Shown: piece by piece, positions 21,146 through 28,907 of the stretch
How positions within the stretch are numbered: position 1 is the stretch's first letter
Layout: each line of letters begins with the position of its first letter
Source: Kofleriaceae bacterium
GTDB taxonomy: Bacteria > Myxococcota_A > Polyangia > Haliangiales > Haliangiaceae
Direction of reading: 5' to 3'
Length of the DNA: 64,000 nucleotides
NCBI GenBank assembly: GCA_020633495.1
Contig: JACKDR010000010.1
Coordinates: 1-64,000, forward strand
Position numbers and translations under genes: made by a program
The notes under the pieces: generated by a model
Seen by the model: the letters and a program-made list of their open reading frames with translations, nothing else
What the model was told of the DNA's origin: nothing
Databases searched by the model: none

Positions 21146-22081
21146 TCAGGCCGCGCCCTGTGGGGTGGCGCGGACGGCGCCCGCGACGTGCAGGGCGACC
21201 GCGGCGGTGGCGATCGCGGCGATGAAGGCCAGGCGCAGGCCGCGGCCGGTGCCCGGGACCGCGGTCAGCGCGACCGCGAGGTGGAAGCCGTAGAAGACCA
21301 GCCACGGGCCGTACAGCAGCGGATCGCGCGGACGGGGCCGGCGCGGCCGCGCCGCCGCGGCCAGGACGACCGCGGTCAAGAGCGCGGCGGCGACCACGGC
21401 GCCGTCGGCGACGCCGAGGGCGACCAGGCCGTGGAACGGCAGGAACGCGACCACGCCGAGGACGATCGTCGCGGCGGCGAGCGGCAGCGCCAGCCAGGCG
21501 CGGGGCGGGGCGGCGCGGCGGTCGGCGCGGCGGCCGGCCCAGCCGGTGAGCGCGGCGAGGATGCCGCCGAAGGCGAAGTGCCAGTAGTAGCTGGTCACCG
21601 GGACGCCGAGCCAGCGCGCCGCGATCTCGCCGTGGCCGTCGAACCAGCGCCACCAGCCGGCCTCGGGGCCGACGACGTCGAACGGCACGTCCATCGCGAC
21701 GATCAGGACGCCGGCGGCCAGGGCCTCGGCCAGGGGCGGCAGGCCGAGGCGGCGGGCGGTGGCGATGCCGGTGTAGAGCAGCACCGGGTAGACCGCGGTG
21801 ACGTAGAGCGGCAGCTGGTGGTCGTAGAACATGACCGTGAACTGGCCGTGCGCGAAGTTGTCGACGGCGTTGTAGGAGACCACCTCCATGACCAGGCCGT
21901 AGACGACGATCGTCCACCAGGTGAGGCGCGCGGTGCGATCGCCGGCGCGGTGGGCGCGGGCGGCGTGGACCCAGGTCAGCACGGCGAGGCCGAGGACGAC
22001 GGCCTCGAGGCCGAGGAAGGTGCCGGCGAGCGCGGTCGGATCGTTGATGGTGATCGCGCGGGTGTCGAGCAGCGGTGTCAT
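21146..22081 (-). CDS. Multi-pass membrane protein of unknown function
   Basis: A 311-residue protein with about eight hydrophobic segments (LEAVVLGLAVLTWVHAA, LTWWTIVVYGLVMEVVSY, AWLALPLAAATIVLGVVAFLPF, and others). Conserved-looking polar/aromatic segments face the membrane: NAVDNFAHGQFTVMFYDHQLP, PFDVVGPEAGWWRWFD and PVTSYYWHFAFGG. The layout resembles small lipid- or carotenoid-modifying membrane enzymes, but no family is recognised. Its start overlaps the stop of the di-iron hydroxylase (ATGA), so the two probably act on the same hydrophobic substrate. Confidence 0.75.
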   Translation of the reverse strand: MTPLLDTRAITINDPTALAGTFLGLEAVVLGLAVLTWVHAARAHRAGDRTARLTWWTIVVYGLVMEVVSYNAVDNFAHGQFTVMFYDHQLPLYVTAVYPVLLYTGIATARRLGLPPLAEALAAGVLIVAMDVPFDVVGPEAGWWRWFDGHGEIAARWLGVPVTSYYWHFAFGGILAALTGWAGRRADRRAAPPRAWLALPLAAATIVLGVVAFLPFHGLVALGVADGAVVAAALLTAVVLAAAARPRRPRPRDPLLYGPWLVFYGFHLAVALTAVPGTGRGLRLAFIAAIATAAVALHVAGAVRATPQGAA

Positions 22082-23112
22082 GACGCGGGATCCTGGTCGG
22101 GGGTGGCGGCGCGCGGCGCGGCGGCCGGGGCGGCGGCGGCGGCGGCGCGGCCGCCGCGGTAGTCGACGAAGCGCGGTCGCTCGGCGGCGCCGGCGGTGGC
22201 GGCGGTGGCGGCGGCGGCGCGGCCGCCGCGGTAGTCGACGAAGCGCGGTCGCTCGGCGGCGCCGGCGGTGGCGGCGGTGGCGGCGGCGGCGCGGCCGCCG
22301 CGGTAGTCGACGAAGCGCGGTCGCTCGGCGGCGCCGGCGGTGGCGGCGGTGGCGGCGGCGTCGAGCGGCGCGCCGCGGCCGCCGAAGACGTGCTCGCCGT
22401 AGACGCGGCCGACCCGGCGCCAGGTGCCGAAGATGCGATCCCACAGGCCGAGGGTCTGGCCGTAGTTGACGTGGAAGTGGACGTGGTGGTCGTCGTGGAA
22501 GCGCGGCGGCGGCTGCCAGGGCAGCACCGAGCCGAGGTCGACCCCGGAGTGGTCGAGCAGCGCGATCGTGTTCTGGTAGACGAGGACGACCACCAGGCCG
22601 ACGACGTGGATCGGCCAGACGAACAGCGGCGCCAGCATCACGCCCTGGTAGATCGCGAACTCCAGCGGGTGCATCGCGGCGGCGGTGAACGCGGTCGGCG
22701 AGGTCCAGCGGTGGTGGACGCGGTGGACGTGGCGGAACAGGACCCGGGCGTGGAGCAGCCGGTGGGCGCCGTAGAGGACGCCGTCGGTGACGACGAAGTA
22801 GACGATCGCCGAGGCGATCGCGGCGGCCAGCGAGTGCCGCGACAGGTCGAAGTAGATCGACGACGCGCCGCCGGTGGCGACGTGGTGGGCGAACAGCCCC
22901 GACGCCACCGACGCCGCGCTCATGTTGGCGCAGCCCAGGACCAGCTCGCGGCGCCGCGCCCCGACCTTGGGCCACCGCGTCGGCTGGATCTTCCAGCGCG
23001 CGGCGTCGCCGCGGCGACGCCGGTAGTACAGCCACTCCAGCAGGCCGCCGATGCCGAGGTACATCCCGAGCCCCCCGGCGACGGCGGCGGCGACATAGCC
23101 CGCGGCGCTCAT
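22078..23112 (-). CDS. Fatty acid hydroxylase / sterol desaturase family membrane enzyme
   Basis: A 344-residue membrane protein with the di-iron His clusters of the family: GAHRLLHARVLFRHVHRVHHR and FHDDHHVHFHVNYGQTLGLWDRIFGTW (each quoted in part from two adjacent motifs), plus a His in TAAAMHPLEF. The enzymes hydroxylate or desaturate lipids using O2. The C-terminal tail has three perfect 24-residue repeats ending AERPRFVDYRGGR. The ATG at 23112 was preferred over TTG codons upstream (23151, 23164), which would put the operators inside the gene. First gene of the operon with the membrane protein and TetR. Confidence 0.85.
   Translation of the reverse strand: MSAAGYVAAAVAGGLGMYLGIGGLLEWLYYRRRRGDAARWKIQPTRWPKVGARRRELVLGCANMSAASVASGLFAHHVATGGASSIYFDLSRHSLAAAIASAIVYFVVTDGVLYGAHRLLHARVLFRHVHRVHHRWTSPTAFTAAAMHPLEFAIYQGVMLAPLFVWPIHVVGLVVVLVYQNTIALLDHSGVDLGSVLPWQPPPRFHDDHHVHFHVNYGQTLGLWDRIFGTWRRVGRVYGEHVFGGRGAPLDAAATAATAGAAERPRFVDYRGGRAAAATAATAGAAERPRFVDYRGGRAAAATAATAGAAERPRFVDYRGGRAAAAAAPAAAPRAATPDQDPAS
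22132..22363. repeat. Three tandem 72-bp repeats in the hydroxylase gene
   Basis: A 72-bp unit occurs three times in a row (for example CCGCCGCGGTAGTCGACGAA at 22151, 22223 and 22295) with no differences seen. It is in frame and adds 24 residues per copy (AATAGAAERPRFVDYRGGR). Perfect identity at the DNA level suggests recent expansion and likely copy-number variation. Confidence 0.92.
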
Positions 23113-23138
23113 CGTGATCGCAGCCTGCGCGATCTCGA

Positions 23139-23176
23139 TGACGAATGTCAATGACGAACGTCAATGACGTTCGTCA
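23139..23176. promoter_or_regulatory. Triple tandem operator upstream of the hydroxylase operon
   Basis: Three 12-bp palindromes with a 13-bp period: TGACGAATGTCA (23139), TGACGAACGTCA (23152) and TGACGTTCGTCA (23165), fitting TGACG-N2-CGTCA with one mismatch in the first. They lie 27-64 bp upstream of the chosen ATG, where a promoter is expected. The TetR gene at the end of the operon is the obvious candidate regulator. Confidence 0.65.
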
Positions 23177-23181
23177 TCCAT

Positions 23182-23396
23182 GTACGGGTGGCTGACACCC
23201 GGAGATCGAGTGAAGTCGGTAGGTTGGGAGTGCGGCACCCGGAGCTCGGATCGGGCACGGGCACGGGCACGGGCACGGGCACGGGCACGGACCCGGAGCT
23301 CGGATCGGGCACGGGCACGGGCACGGGCACGGGCACGGGACCCGGAGCTCGGATCGGGCACGGGCAGACCCACGTACGGGTGGCTGACACCCGGAG
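23182..23396. repeat. GGGCAC hexamer satellite flanked by identical 23-bp hairpin repeats
   Basis: Two runs of the hexamer GGGCAC (about six units from 23253, about five from 23307) are separated and flanked by three copies of ACCCGGAGCTCGGATC (23237, 23291, 23340). The block is bracketed by two identical 23-bp repeats (23182-23204, 23374-23396), each containing the hairpin CGGGTG-GCTGA-CACCCG. No gene is present. It separates the 3' end of the PLP-enzyme gene from the hydroxylase promoter; the hairpins may serve as terminators. Confidence 0.88.
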
Positions 23397-23411
23397 GTGT
23401 CCGGCCGCCGG

Positions 23412-24839
23412 TCAGGCGGGCGGCAGGCCGAGGTCGGCGGCGCGGGTGCGCTGCCAGGCGGCGACGTCGGCGGCGGTGACGGCGTCGGCGTGGTGGAGGG
23501 TCCAGTTGAGGGCCGCGATGAGGTCGTCGGGATCCTCGAGGCCGACGGCGAGGCGGATCAGGCGGTCGAAGCCGTTGCGCGCCAGCTGGTCGGCCGGCGT
23601 GAAGTACTCGGAGACGGTCTTGTGGTGGTTGACCTTGGTGGTCAACCCGTCGAACGACAGGGCGTAGCGGACCACGACGCAGGTCGCGAGCACGTCGGCG
23701 ACGTGGCGGGTGCGCTCCTCGTCGGCGCCCGCGACCCGGAACGACACGATCGACCCCGGGCGCACGTAGTCGCGCGCGATCGCCGCGGCGTCGGGGTGGC
23801 TGGCCAGCGACGGGTGGAAGACCTCGCTCACCTTCGGGTGCGCGGCCAGGAACGCGGCCACCCGGGTCGCGCCGTCGCAGCGCCGCGCGTGCGCCGCCGG
23901 CGCCGCGTCGAGGCCCTCGGCGATCGCCGCGGCGCGCCGCCAGTCGAGGATGCCGCCGCGCATCGCGACCAGATCCATCACGGCGTTGCCGAGCGATGGA
24001 TCGCGGGTCGCGACGTACCCCGACAGGTCGCGGTCCTGTCCGCCCAGCGCCTTGGTGCCGCTGGCGACGACGACGTCGACGCCGGCGTCGAGCAGCGGCC
24101 GCCGCAGCCCCCACGGCGTCGCGATCGTCGAGTCGATCACCAGCTTGAGCCCGGGCGCCCGGCGCCGGCCCTCGGCGACCAGCCGCGGCAGCGCGCCGAG
24201 ATCCTGCGCCCGCATCAAGGGGTTCGTGTAGGTCTCGGCGTAGACCAGCCGGGTCTCGGCGCGGATCGCCGCCGCCAGCGCGGCGTGGTCGCCGTCGTCG
24301 ACGATCGTCACGGCGCCGCCGAGCCGCTGCGCCAGCCACTCCAGGTACACGCGGGTCTTGTTGTAGACCTGCCGCATCAGCACGGCGTGGCCGCCCGGCG
24401 CCATCAGCGCGTCGAGCACCAGCGCGGTCGCCTGCATCCCCGAGTCGCACAGCAGCACCGCCTGCGCCTGCTCGAGCTCGCGCAGCCGCGCCAGCAGCCG
24501 GCCGGTCAGGGTCGTGCCGTAGCGCGCGTACAGGTGCGGCAGCTCGGACCAGCAGCCCTCGCCGAGGAACATCAGCTCGCCCTTGCCCTCCTGCCACGCC
24601 ACCACCCGCGCCGAGCCCAGCAGATCGAGCTGCACCGTCGGATCGCTGGGGTGCAGGTACGGCACGCCGGCGCGCCGCGCGTGGGCGTCGATCGCGGCGT
24701 GCAGCTCGCGCGTGGTCGCCGCCATCGCGGCCAGCGGCGGCCGCTCGGCCGGGCACGCGGCGGCGTCGAGCCACGCCGCGATCTCCGGCGCGCCGGCGCC
24801 GCCCGCGCCCTCGCCCGCCCCGCCCGGGCCCGCGCTCAC
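23412..24839 (-). CDS. Cys/Met-metabolism PLP-dependent enzyme (cystathionine gamma-synthase / sulfhydrylase family)
   Basis: A 475-residue fold-type I PLP enzyme. Seen: YGTTLTGRLLARLRELEQ, the phosphate-binding LLCDSGMQATALVLDAL, ETYTNPLMRAQDL, cofactor Asp in LVIDSTIATPWGLRRPL, the Schiff-base Lys in VVASGTKALGGQDRDLSGYV, and late GLEDPDDLIAAL. The family uses O-acylhomoserine with cysteine or sulfide to give cystathionine or homocysteine. An extra ~50-residue N-terminus precedes the domain. It starts with GTG overlapping the stop of the MetX-homoserine dehydrogenase fusion, which would supply its substrate. Exact reaction not assigned. Confidence 0.88.
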   Translation of the reverse strand: MSAGPGGAGEGAGGAGAPEIAAWLDAAACPAERPPLAAMAATTRELHAAIDAHARRAGVPYLHPSDPTVQLDLLGSARVVAWQEGKGELMFLGEGCWSELPHLYARYGTTLTGRLLARLRELEQAQAVLLCDSGMQATALVLDALMAPGGHAVLMRQVYNKTRVYLEWLAQRLGGAVTIVDDGDHAALAAAIRAETRLVYAETYTNPLMRAQDLGALPRLVAEGRRRAPGLKLVIDSTIATPWGLRRPLLDAGVDVVVASGTKALGGQDRDLSGYVATRDPSLGNAVMDLVAMRGGILDWRRAAAIAEGLDAAPAAHARRCDGATRVAAFLAAHPKVSEVFHPSLASHPDAAAIARDYVRPGSIVSFRVAGADEERTRHVADVLATCVVVRYALSFDGLTTKVNHHKTVSEYFTPADQLARNGFDRLIRLAVGLEDPDDLIAALNWTLHHADAVTAADVAAWQRTRAADLGLPPA

Positions 24840-27205
24840 TCCGCGACCCCCAGCCGCAGCAGGTGCTGCACCCGCCCGAGCCGCTCGACCGCGGCCTCGA
24901 TGTCGCCGACCTGGGCCTCGTCGCACGGCGAGATCAGGAAGGCCAGGTGCATGCGCTCGGCCTCGCCGCGCTGGGCCCGGTTCTGGACGCTCAGCCCGGC
25001 GCGCCGGATCAGGCTGTCGACCCGGCGCGCCAGCCCGGCGTGCGGCTCGGCGGTGACCCGCAGGTAGTGGCGCCGCGGCGGCGGCCGGTGCACCGCGCCC
25101 GCGCCCGGCCGCGCCAGCGGGATCGACTGCGGCACCGGCCAGCGCACCGAGTTGTCCTGCGCCAGATCGATCAGGTCGCCGAGCACCGCGGTCGCGGTCG
25201 GCATCGCGCCGGCGCCCTTGCCGAACAGCGACAGGTCGCCCGACGACGCGCACTTGAGGTAGACCGCGTTGTACTCCTCCTCGACCGACGCCAGCAGGTG
25301 CCACGACGGCAGCAGCACCGGCTCGACCGCGAGGTCGAGGGCCGAGCCGACCCGCGCCGCCCGCGCGATCAGCCGGATCCGGAAGCCCATCGCCTCGGCG
25401 AGGTCGCAGTCGGCGGGGTCGAGCTCGCGGACGCCGCGGACGCCGAACTCGGCGGGCCGGAACCAGGCGCCGAACGCGCGGTACGCCAGGATCGACAGCT
25501 TGGCGGCGGCGTCGTGGCCGTCGAGGTCGGCCGACGGATCGGCCTCGGCGAGGCCCAGCGCCTGGGCCTCGGCCACCGCCTGCGCCATCGGCAGCTCGTC
25601 CTGCTCGAGCCGGGTGATGACGTAGTTGGCGGTGCCGTTGACGATGCCCATCAGGCTCTCGATCTCGTCGGCGCGGTGGCTGAGGTGCCGGATGATCGGC
25701 AGCGCCGCCGCCGCCGCCGCCTCGCAGTACAGCGGCGTCTCGGTGCGCTGCGCCAGCACGCCCAGCTCGGCCAGCTTGAGCGCGAGCAGCGTCTTGTTGG
25801 CGGTCACCACCGGCTTGCCCGCGGCCAGCGCGGCGTTGAGCACCGGCTCGAGCGCCATGCCGCCGGCGACCTCGACGACGACGTCGACCTCGGGATCGCT
25901 GACCAGCTCGAGCGGCCGATCGGTGCGCGGGATCATCGCCGCCAGCGGCCCGCGCTCCTTGCCGACGTCGCGCACCGCGATCCGCGACACCCGGAACCGC
26001 ACGCCGTAGCGATCGGCGACCGCGACCCGCTGGCGCTCGATCAGCTCGAGCAGGCCCTTGCCGACGGTGCCGCAGCCGACCATGCCGATGCGCAGCTCGC
26101 GCAGCGGCTCGACGCCGACGCCCTCGAAGCGCGGCCGCGCCGCCGGCCGCAGCTCGCCGCGGAAGATGCCGGTGTCGCGCAGGAGCTCGGCCAGCTCGTG
26201 CTGGGACGCCAGGAACGCGTCGTGGCCGTACACCGAGTCCAGCTTCCACAGCGACGAGGTCGCGCCCACCGCCTGCAGCTCGCGGTGCAGCTCGACCTGC
26301 AGCGCCCACGGAAACAGCAGGTCGCCGGGCACGCCGATCACCAGGACCTCGGCGGTGACCTGCTCGAGCGCGGCGCGCACCGCCCGCGGATCGGCGCCGA
26401 AGTTGCCGCGGTCGATCGCCTCCGACAGCATCAGGAAGGTCCTGACCGGGAAGCGCTCGGCGAAGCGCCGGCCATGGTGATCGAGGTACTCGGCCACCGG
26501 CGGCCGGTCGAGCCCGGGCACCAGCTTGCCGAACCGGGTGTCGAGCTCGTCGCGGCCGCGGTAGGTCAGCATGCCGAGCTGTCGCGCCCGGATCATCCCG
26601 GTCTGGACGTCGCCGTTGCGCAGGCCGTCGCGGACCAGCTCGCGCTGGACGTGGCGGGTCGCGGTGCCCCAGCCGTCGGGCCGCAGCCCGGCCGAGATCG
26701 TGATCAGCCGCGCGCACCGCGCCGGATAGCGCACCGCCAGCGCGACGCCGACCATGCCACCGAGGCTGGCGCCGACGAACGTCACCGGCACGGTGCAGCC
26801 GATGCCGTCGAGCCAGCTCGCGACCAGATCGGCGAGGCCGAGCACGCTGACCGCCGGCGCCGCGGCGTCGGCGTCGGCCAGGCCGCGCCAGGTCGAGCCG
26901 TTGCTCGGCCAGCACGGGCACAGCACGGTGTGGCGCGCCGGATCGATCAGATCGGGCGCCCGCAGCGCCGGCCACCACGCGTCCTGGCCGCCGTCCTCGG
27001 GCCGCTTGCCGTCGCCGAACGGGAACGGTGACGCGGTGATGCCACCGACCACGACCACCACCGGCGCGCTGCCGACCTCGGGCCCGTAGGCCCAGCCGCC
27101 GAGCTCGACGTCCTCGAGCCGGTGGCCGTCGATCTCCATCATCGCCCGCGACACCACGAGGCGGCGGGGGCGGAGGGCGGCGGCGACGGCGGGTTCGGCG
27201 GACAT
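24836..27205 (-). CDS. Bifunctional homoserine O-acyltransferase (MetX) - homoserine dehydrogenase fusion
   Basis: A 789-residue fusion. Residues 1-365 are a MetX-type alpha/beta hydrolase: VVVGGITASPFPFGDGKRP, nucleophile Ser147 in GASLGGM, QLGMLTYRGRDELDTRFG, acid in VIGVPGDLLFPW and His in VYGHDAFL. Residues 380-789 are homoserine dehydrogenase: NAD motif RIGMVGCGTVGKGLLELI, VVTANKTLLALKLAEL, MGIVNGTANYVITRL, ADPSADLDGHDAAAKL, ending in an ACT-like region (YLRVTAEPHAGLARRVDSLI) for feedback control. It would turn aspartate semialdehyde to homoserine and then acylate it. The next gene is the PLP enzyme expected to use the product. Confidence 0.9.
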   Translation of the reverse strand: MSAEPAVAAALRPRRLVVSRAMMEIDGHRLEDVELGGWAYGPEVGSAPVVVVVGGITASPFPFGDGKRPEDGGQDAWWPALRAPDLIDPARHTVLCPCWPSNGSTWRGLADADAAAPAVSVLGLADLVASWLDGIGCTVPVTFVGASLGGMVGVALAVRYPARCARLITISAGLRPDGWGTATRHVQRELVRDGLRNGDVQTGMIRARQLGMLTYRGRDELDTRFGKLVPGLDRPPVAEYLDHHGRRFAERFPVRTFLMLSEAIDRGNFGADPRAVRAALEQVTAEVLVIGVPGDLLFPWALQVELHRELQAVGATSSLWKLDSVYGHDAFLASQHELAELLRDTGIFRGELRPAARPRFEGVGVEPLRELRIGMVGCGTVGKGLLELIERQRVAVADRYGVRFRVSRIAVRDVGKERGPLAAMIPRTDRPLELVSDPEVDVVVEVAGGMALEPVLNAALAAGKPVVTANKTLLALKLAELGVLAQRTETPLYCEAAAAAALPIIRHLSHRADEIESLMGIVNGTANYVITRLEQDELPMAQAVAEAQALGLAEADPSADLDGHDAAAKLSILAYRAFGAWFRPAEFGVRGVRELDPADCDLAEAMGFRIRLIARAARVGSALDLAVEPVLLPSWHLLASVEEEYNAVYLKCASSGDLSLFGKGAGAMPTATAVLGDLIDLAQDNSVRWPVPQSIPLARPGAGAVHRPPPRRHYLRVTAEPHAGLARRVDSLIRRAGLSVQNRAQRGEAERMHLAFLISPCDEAQVGDIEAAVERLGRVQHLLRLGVAE

Positions 27206-27277
27206 GGGCGGCCTATCTTGGCCCCGACCCCGCTTCGACGCCACAGGGACCCGCCTCCCCCGTGCTACATAGCAGGC

Positions 27278-28399
27278 GTGGCGACCACCACCGCGCCGGG
27301 CTTTCCGGAGGAGGCATTTCGCGCCCTGGTCCGGGCCGCCCCCGACGGCGTCGTCGTCGCCGCGGACGACGGCACGATCCTGCTGGCCAACCCCGAGCTC
27401 GAGCACCTCACCGGCTACGACGCCGGCGAGCTGATCGGCAAGTCGATCGATCGGCTGGTCCCCGACGCGGCGCGCGCCGGCCACGCCGCGCAGCGAGCGA
27501 CGTTCACCTCCGCGGCCAGCAAGCGGCCCATGGGCGCCGGGCTCGAGCTGTGGGCGCGCCGCAAGGACGGCACGCTGCTCGCGGTCGAGATCATGCTGGC
27601 GCGGATGTCCCTGGCCGGGCTCAGCGCGACCGTCGCGTTCGTGCGCGACGCCACCGACCGGCGTCGCCAGCAGGAGGCGCTGCACGCCCACCAGGCCGAG
27701 CTCGAGCACGCCAACGCCGCCGCCGAGGCCGCCAACCGCGAGCTCGAGGCCTTCAGCTACTCGGTGGCCCACGACCTGCGCTCGCCGCTGCGCAGCATCG
27801 ACGGCTTCAGCCAGGCCCTGCTCGAGGACTACCACGACGACCTCGACGCCGCCGGCCGCGAGTACCTGCGGCGGGTCCGCGCCGCGGCCCAGCGCATGGG
27901 CTCGCTGATCGACGACCTGCTGGCGCTGGCCCGGCTGTCGCGCAGCGAGCTGCACCGCGAGCAGGTCGACGTCGCGCGCCTGGTCCGCGACGTCGAGGCG
28001 CGGCTGCGCCTCGTCCACCCCGAGCGCCAGGTCGAGCTCGCGGTCGACGACGACCTCGTGATCGACGCCGACCCGCGCCTGCTGCAGGTCGCGCTCGAGA
28101 ACCTGCTCGGCAACGCCTGGAAGTTCAGCCGCGACCGCGACGTCGCCCACGTCTCGGTCCGCCGCGACGGCGCCGCGATCGTCGTCCGCGACGACGGCGT
28201 CGGCTTCGACATGGCGCACGCCGCCGCGCTGTTCGCGCCGTTCAAGCGGCTCCACAGCGTCCGCGACTTCGAGGGCACCGGCATCGGCCTGGCGACGGTG
28301 GCGCGCGTCGTCCACCGTCACGGCGGCCGGATCTGGGCCGAGGCCAGCCCCGGCGAGGGTGCCGCCTTCTTCTTCACGCTCCGAGAGGACGAACCATGA
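27278..28399 (+). CDS. Soluble PAS-domain histidine kinase
   Basis: A 373-residue kinase without membrane segments. A PAS domain (ALVRAAPDGVVVAADDGTILLANPELEHLTGY, split here as residues 12-45) is followed by a PAC-like segment, a coiled linker (HQAELEHANAAAEAANREL), dimerisation box FSYSVAHDLRSPLRSIDGF and an ATPase domain with N box ENLLGNAWKFS and G box FEGTGIGLATV. The SVAHDLRSPL type is common to phytochrome-like kinases. It starts with GTG. It overlaps the single-domain response regulator by ATGA, so the two form a pair. Confidence 0.9.
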   Translation: MATTTAPGFPEEAFRALVRAAPDGVVVAADDGTILLANPELEHLTGYDAGELIGKSIDRLVPDAARAGHAAQRATFTSAASKRPMGAGLELWARRKDGTLLAVEIMLARMSLAGLSATVAFVRDATDRRRQQEALHAHQAELEHANAAAEAANRELEAFSYSVAHDLRSPLRSIDGFSQALLEDYHDDLDAAGREYLRRVRAAAQRMGSLIDDLLALARLSRSELHREQVDVARLVRDVEARLRLVHPERQVELAVDDDLVIDADPRLLQVALENLLGNAWKFSRDRDVAHVSVRRDGAAIVVRDDGVGFDMAHAAALFAPFKRLHSVRDFEGTGIGLATVARVVHRHGGRIWAEASPGEGAAFFFTLREDEP

Positions 28400-28839
28400 G
28401 CAACGGCACGATCCTGCTCGTCGAGGACAACCCCGACGACGAGCTGCTGACGCTGCGCGCGTTCAAGAAGAACCACATCATGAACCCCGTGGTGGTCGCG
28501 CACGACGGCGTCGAGGCGCTGGACTGGCTGTTCGGCACCGGCGCCCACGACGGCCGCGACACCTCGGTGGCGCCGCAGGTCATCCTGCTCGACCTCAACC
28601 TGCCCAAGCTGTCGGGCCTGCAGGTGCTCGAGCAGATCCGCGCCGACGACCGCACCCGCCTGGTCCCGGTCGTCGTCCTGACCTCGTCGCAGGAGGAGGA
28701 GGACATGGTCCGCAGCTACACGCTGGGCGCCAACAGCTACGTCCGCAAGCCGGTCGACTTCGCCGAGTTCATCGAGGCCGTCAAGGGCCTGGGCCTGTAC
28801 TGGCTGCTGATCAACCAGACCGCGCCGCGCCACGGCTGA
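28396..28839 (+). CDS. Single-domain response regulator, Rcp1-like
   Basis: A 147-residue receiver with LLVEDNPDDELLTLRAFKK, phospho-acceptor in QVILLDLNLPKLSGL, Thr in VVVLTSSQEEEDM, and Lys in GANSYVRKPVDFAEF. The NPDDE acidic stretch and the long insertion before beta-3 are those of the Rcp1 family, partners of phytochrome-type kinases. No output domain, so it passes phosphate on or acts by protein contact. Translationally coupled to the preceding kinase. Confidence 0.93.
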   Translation: MSNGTILLVEDNPDDELLTLRAFKKNHIMNPVVVAHDGVEALDWLFGTGAHDGRDTSVAPQVILLDLNLPKLSGLQVLEQIRADDRTRLVPVVVLTSSQEEEDMVRSYTLGANSYVRKPVDFAEFIEAVKGLGLYWLLINQTAPRHG

Positions 28840-28907
28840 GCCGGCGCTGCGACACCTGGCCGCGGGCGGTTGCAGCGGCTAAGGTGGTGACCACCTTCGA
28901 GGGGCTG

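Noticed and set aside
22132..22363. CRISPR-like regular repeats
   Set aside because: The three 72-bp units are contiguous, in frame and have no unique spacers; no cas genes nearby.
23148..23390. Open frame encoding a Pro-Val repeat protein
   Set aside because: It is only the translation of the GGGCAC satellite; no ribosome binding site and no orthologous pattern.
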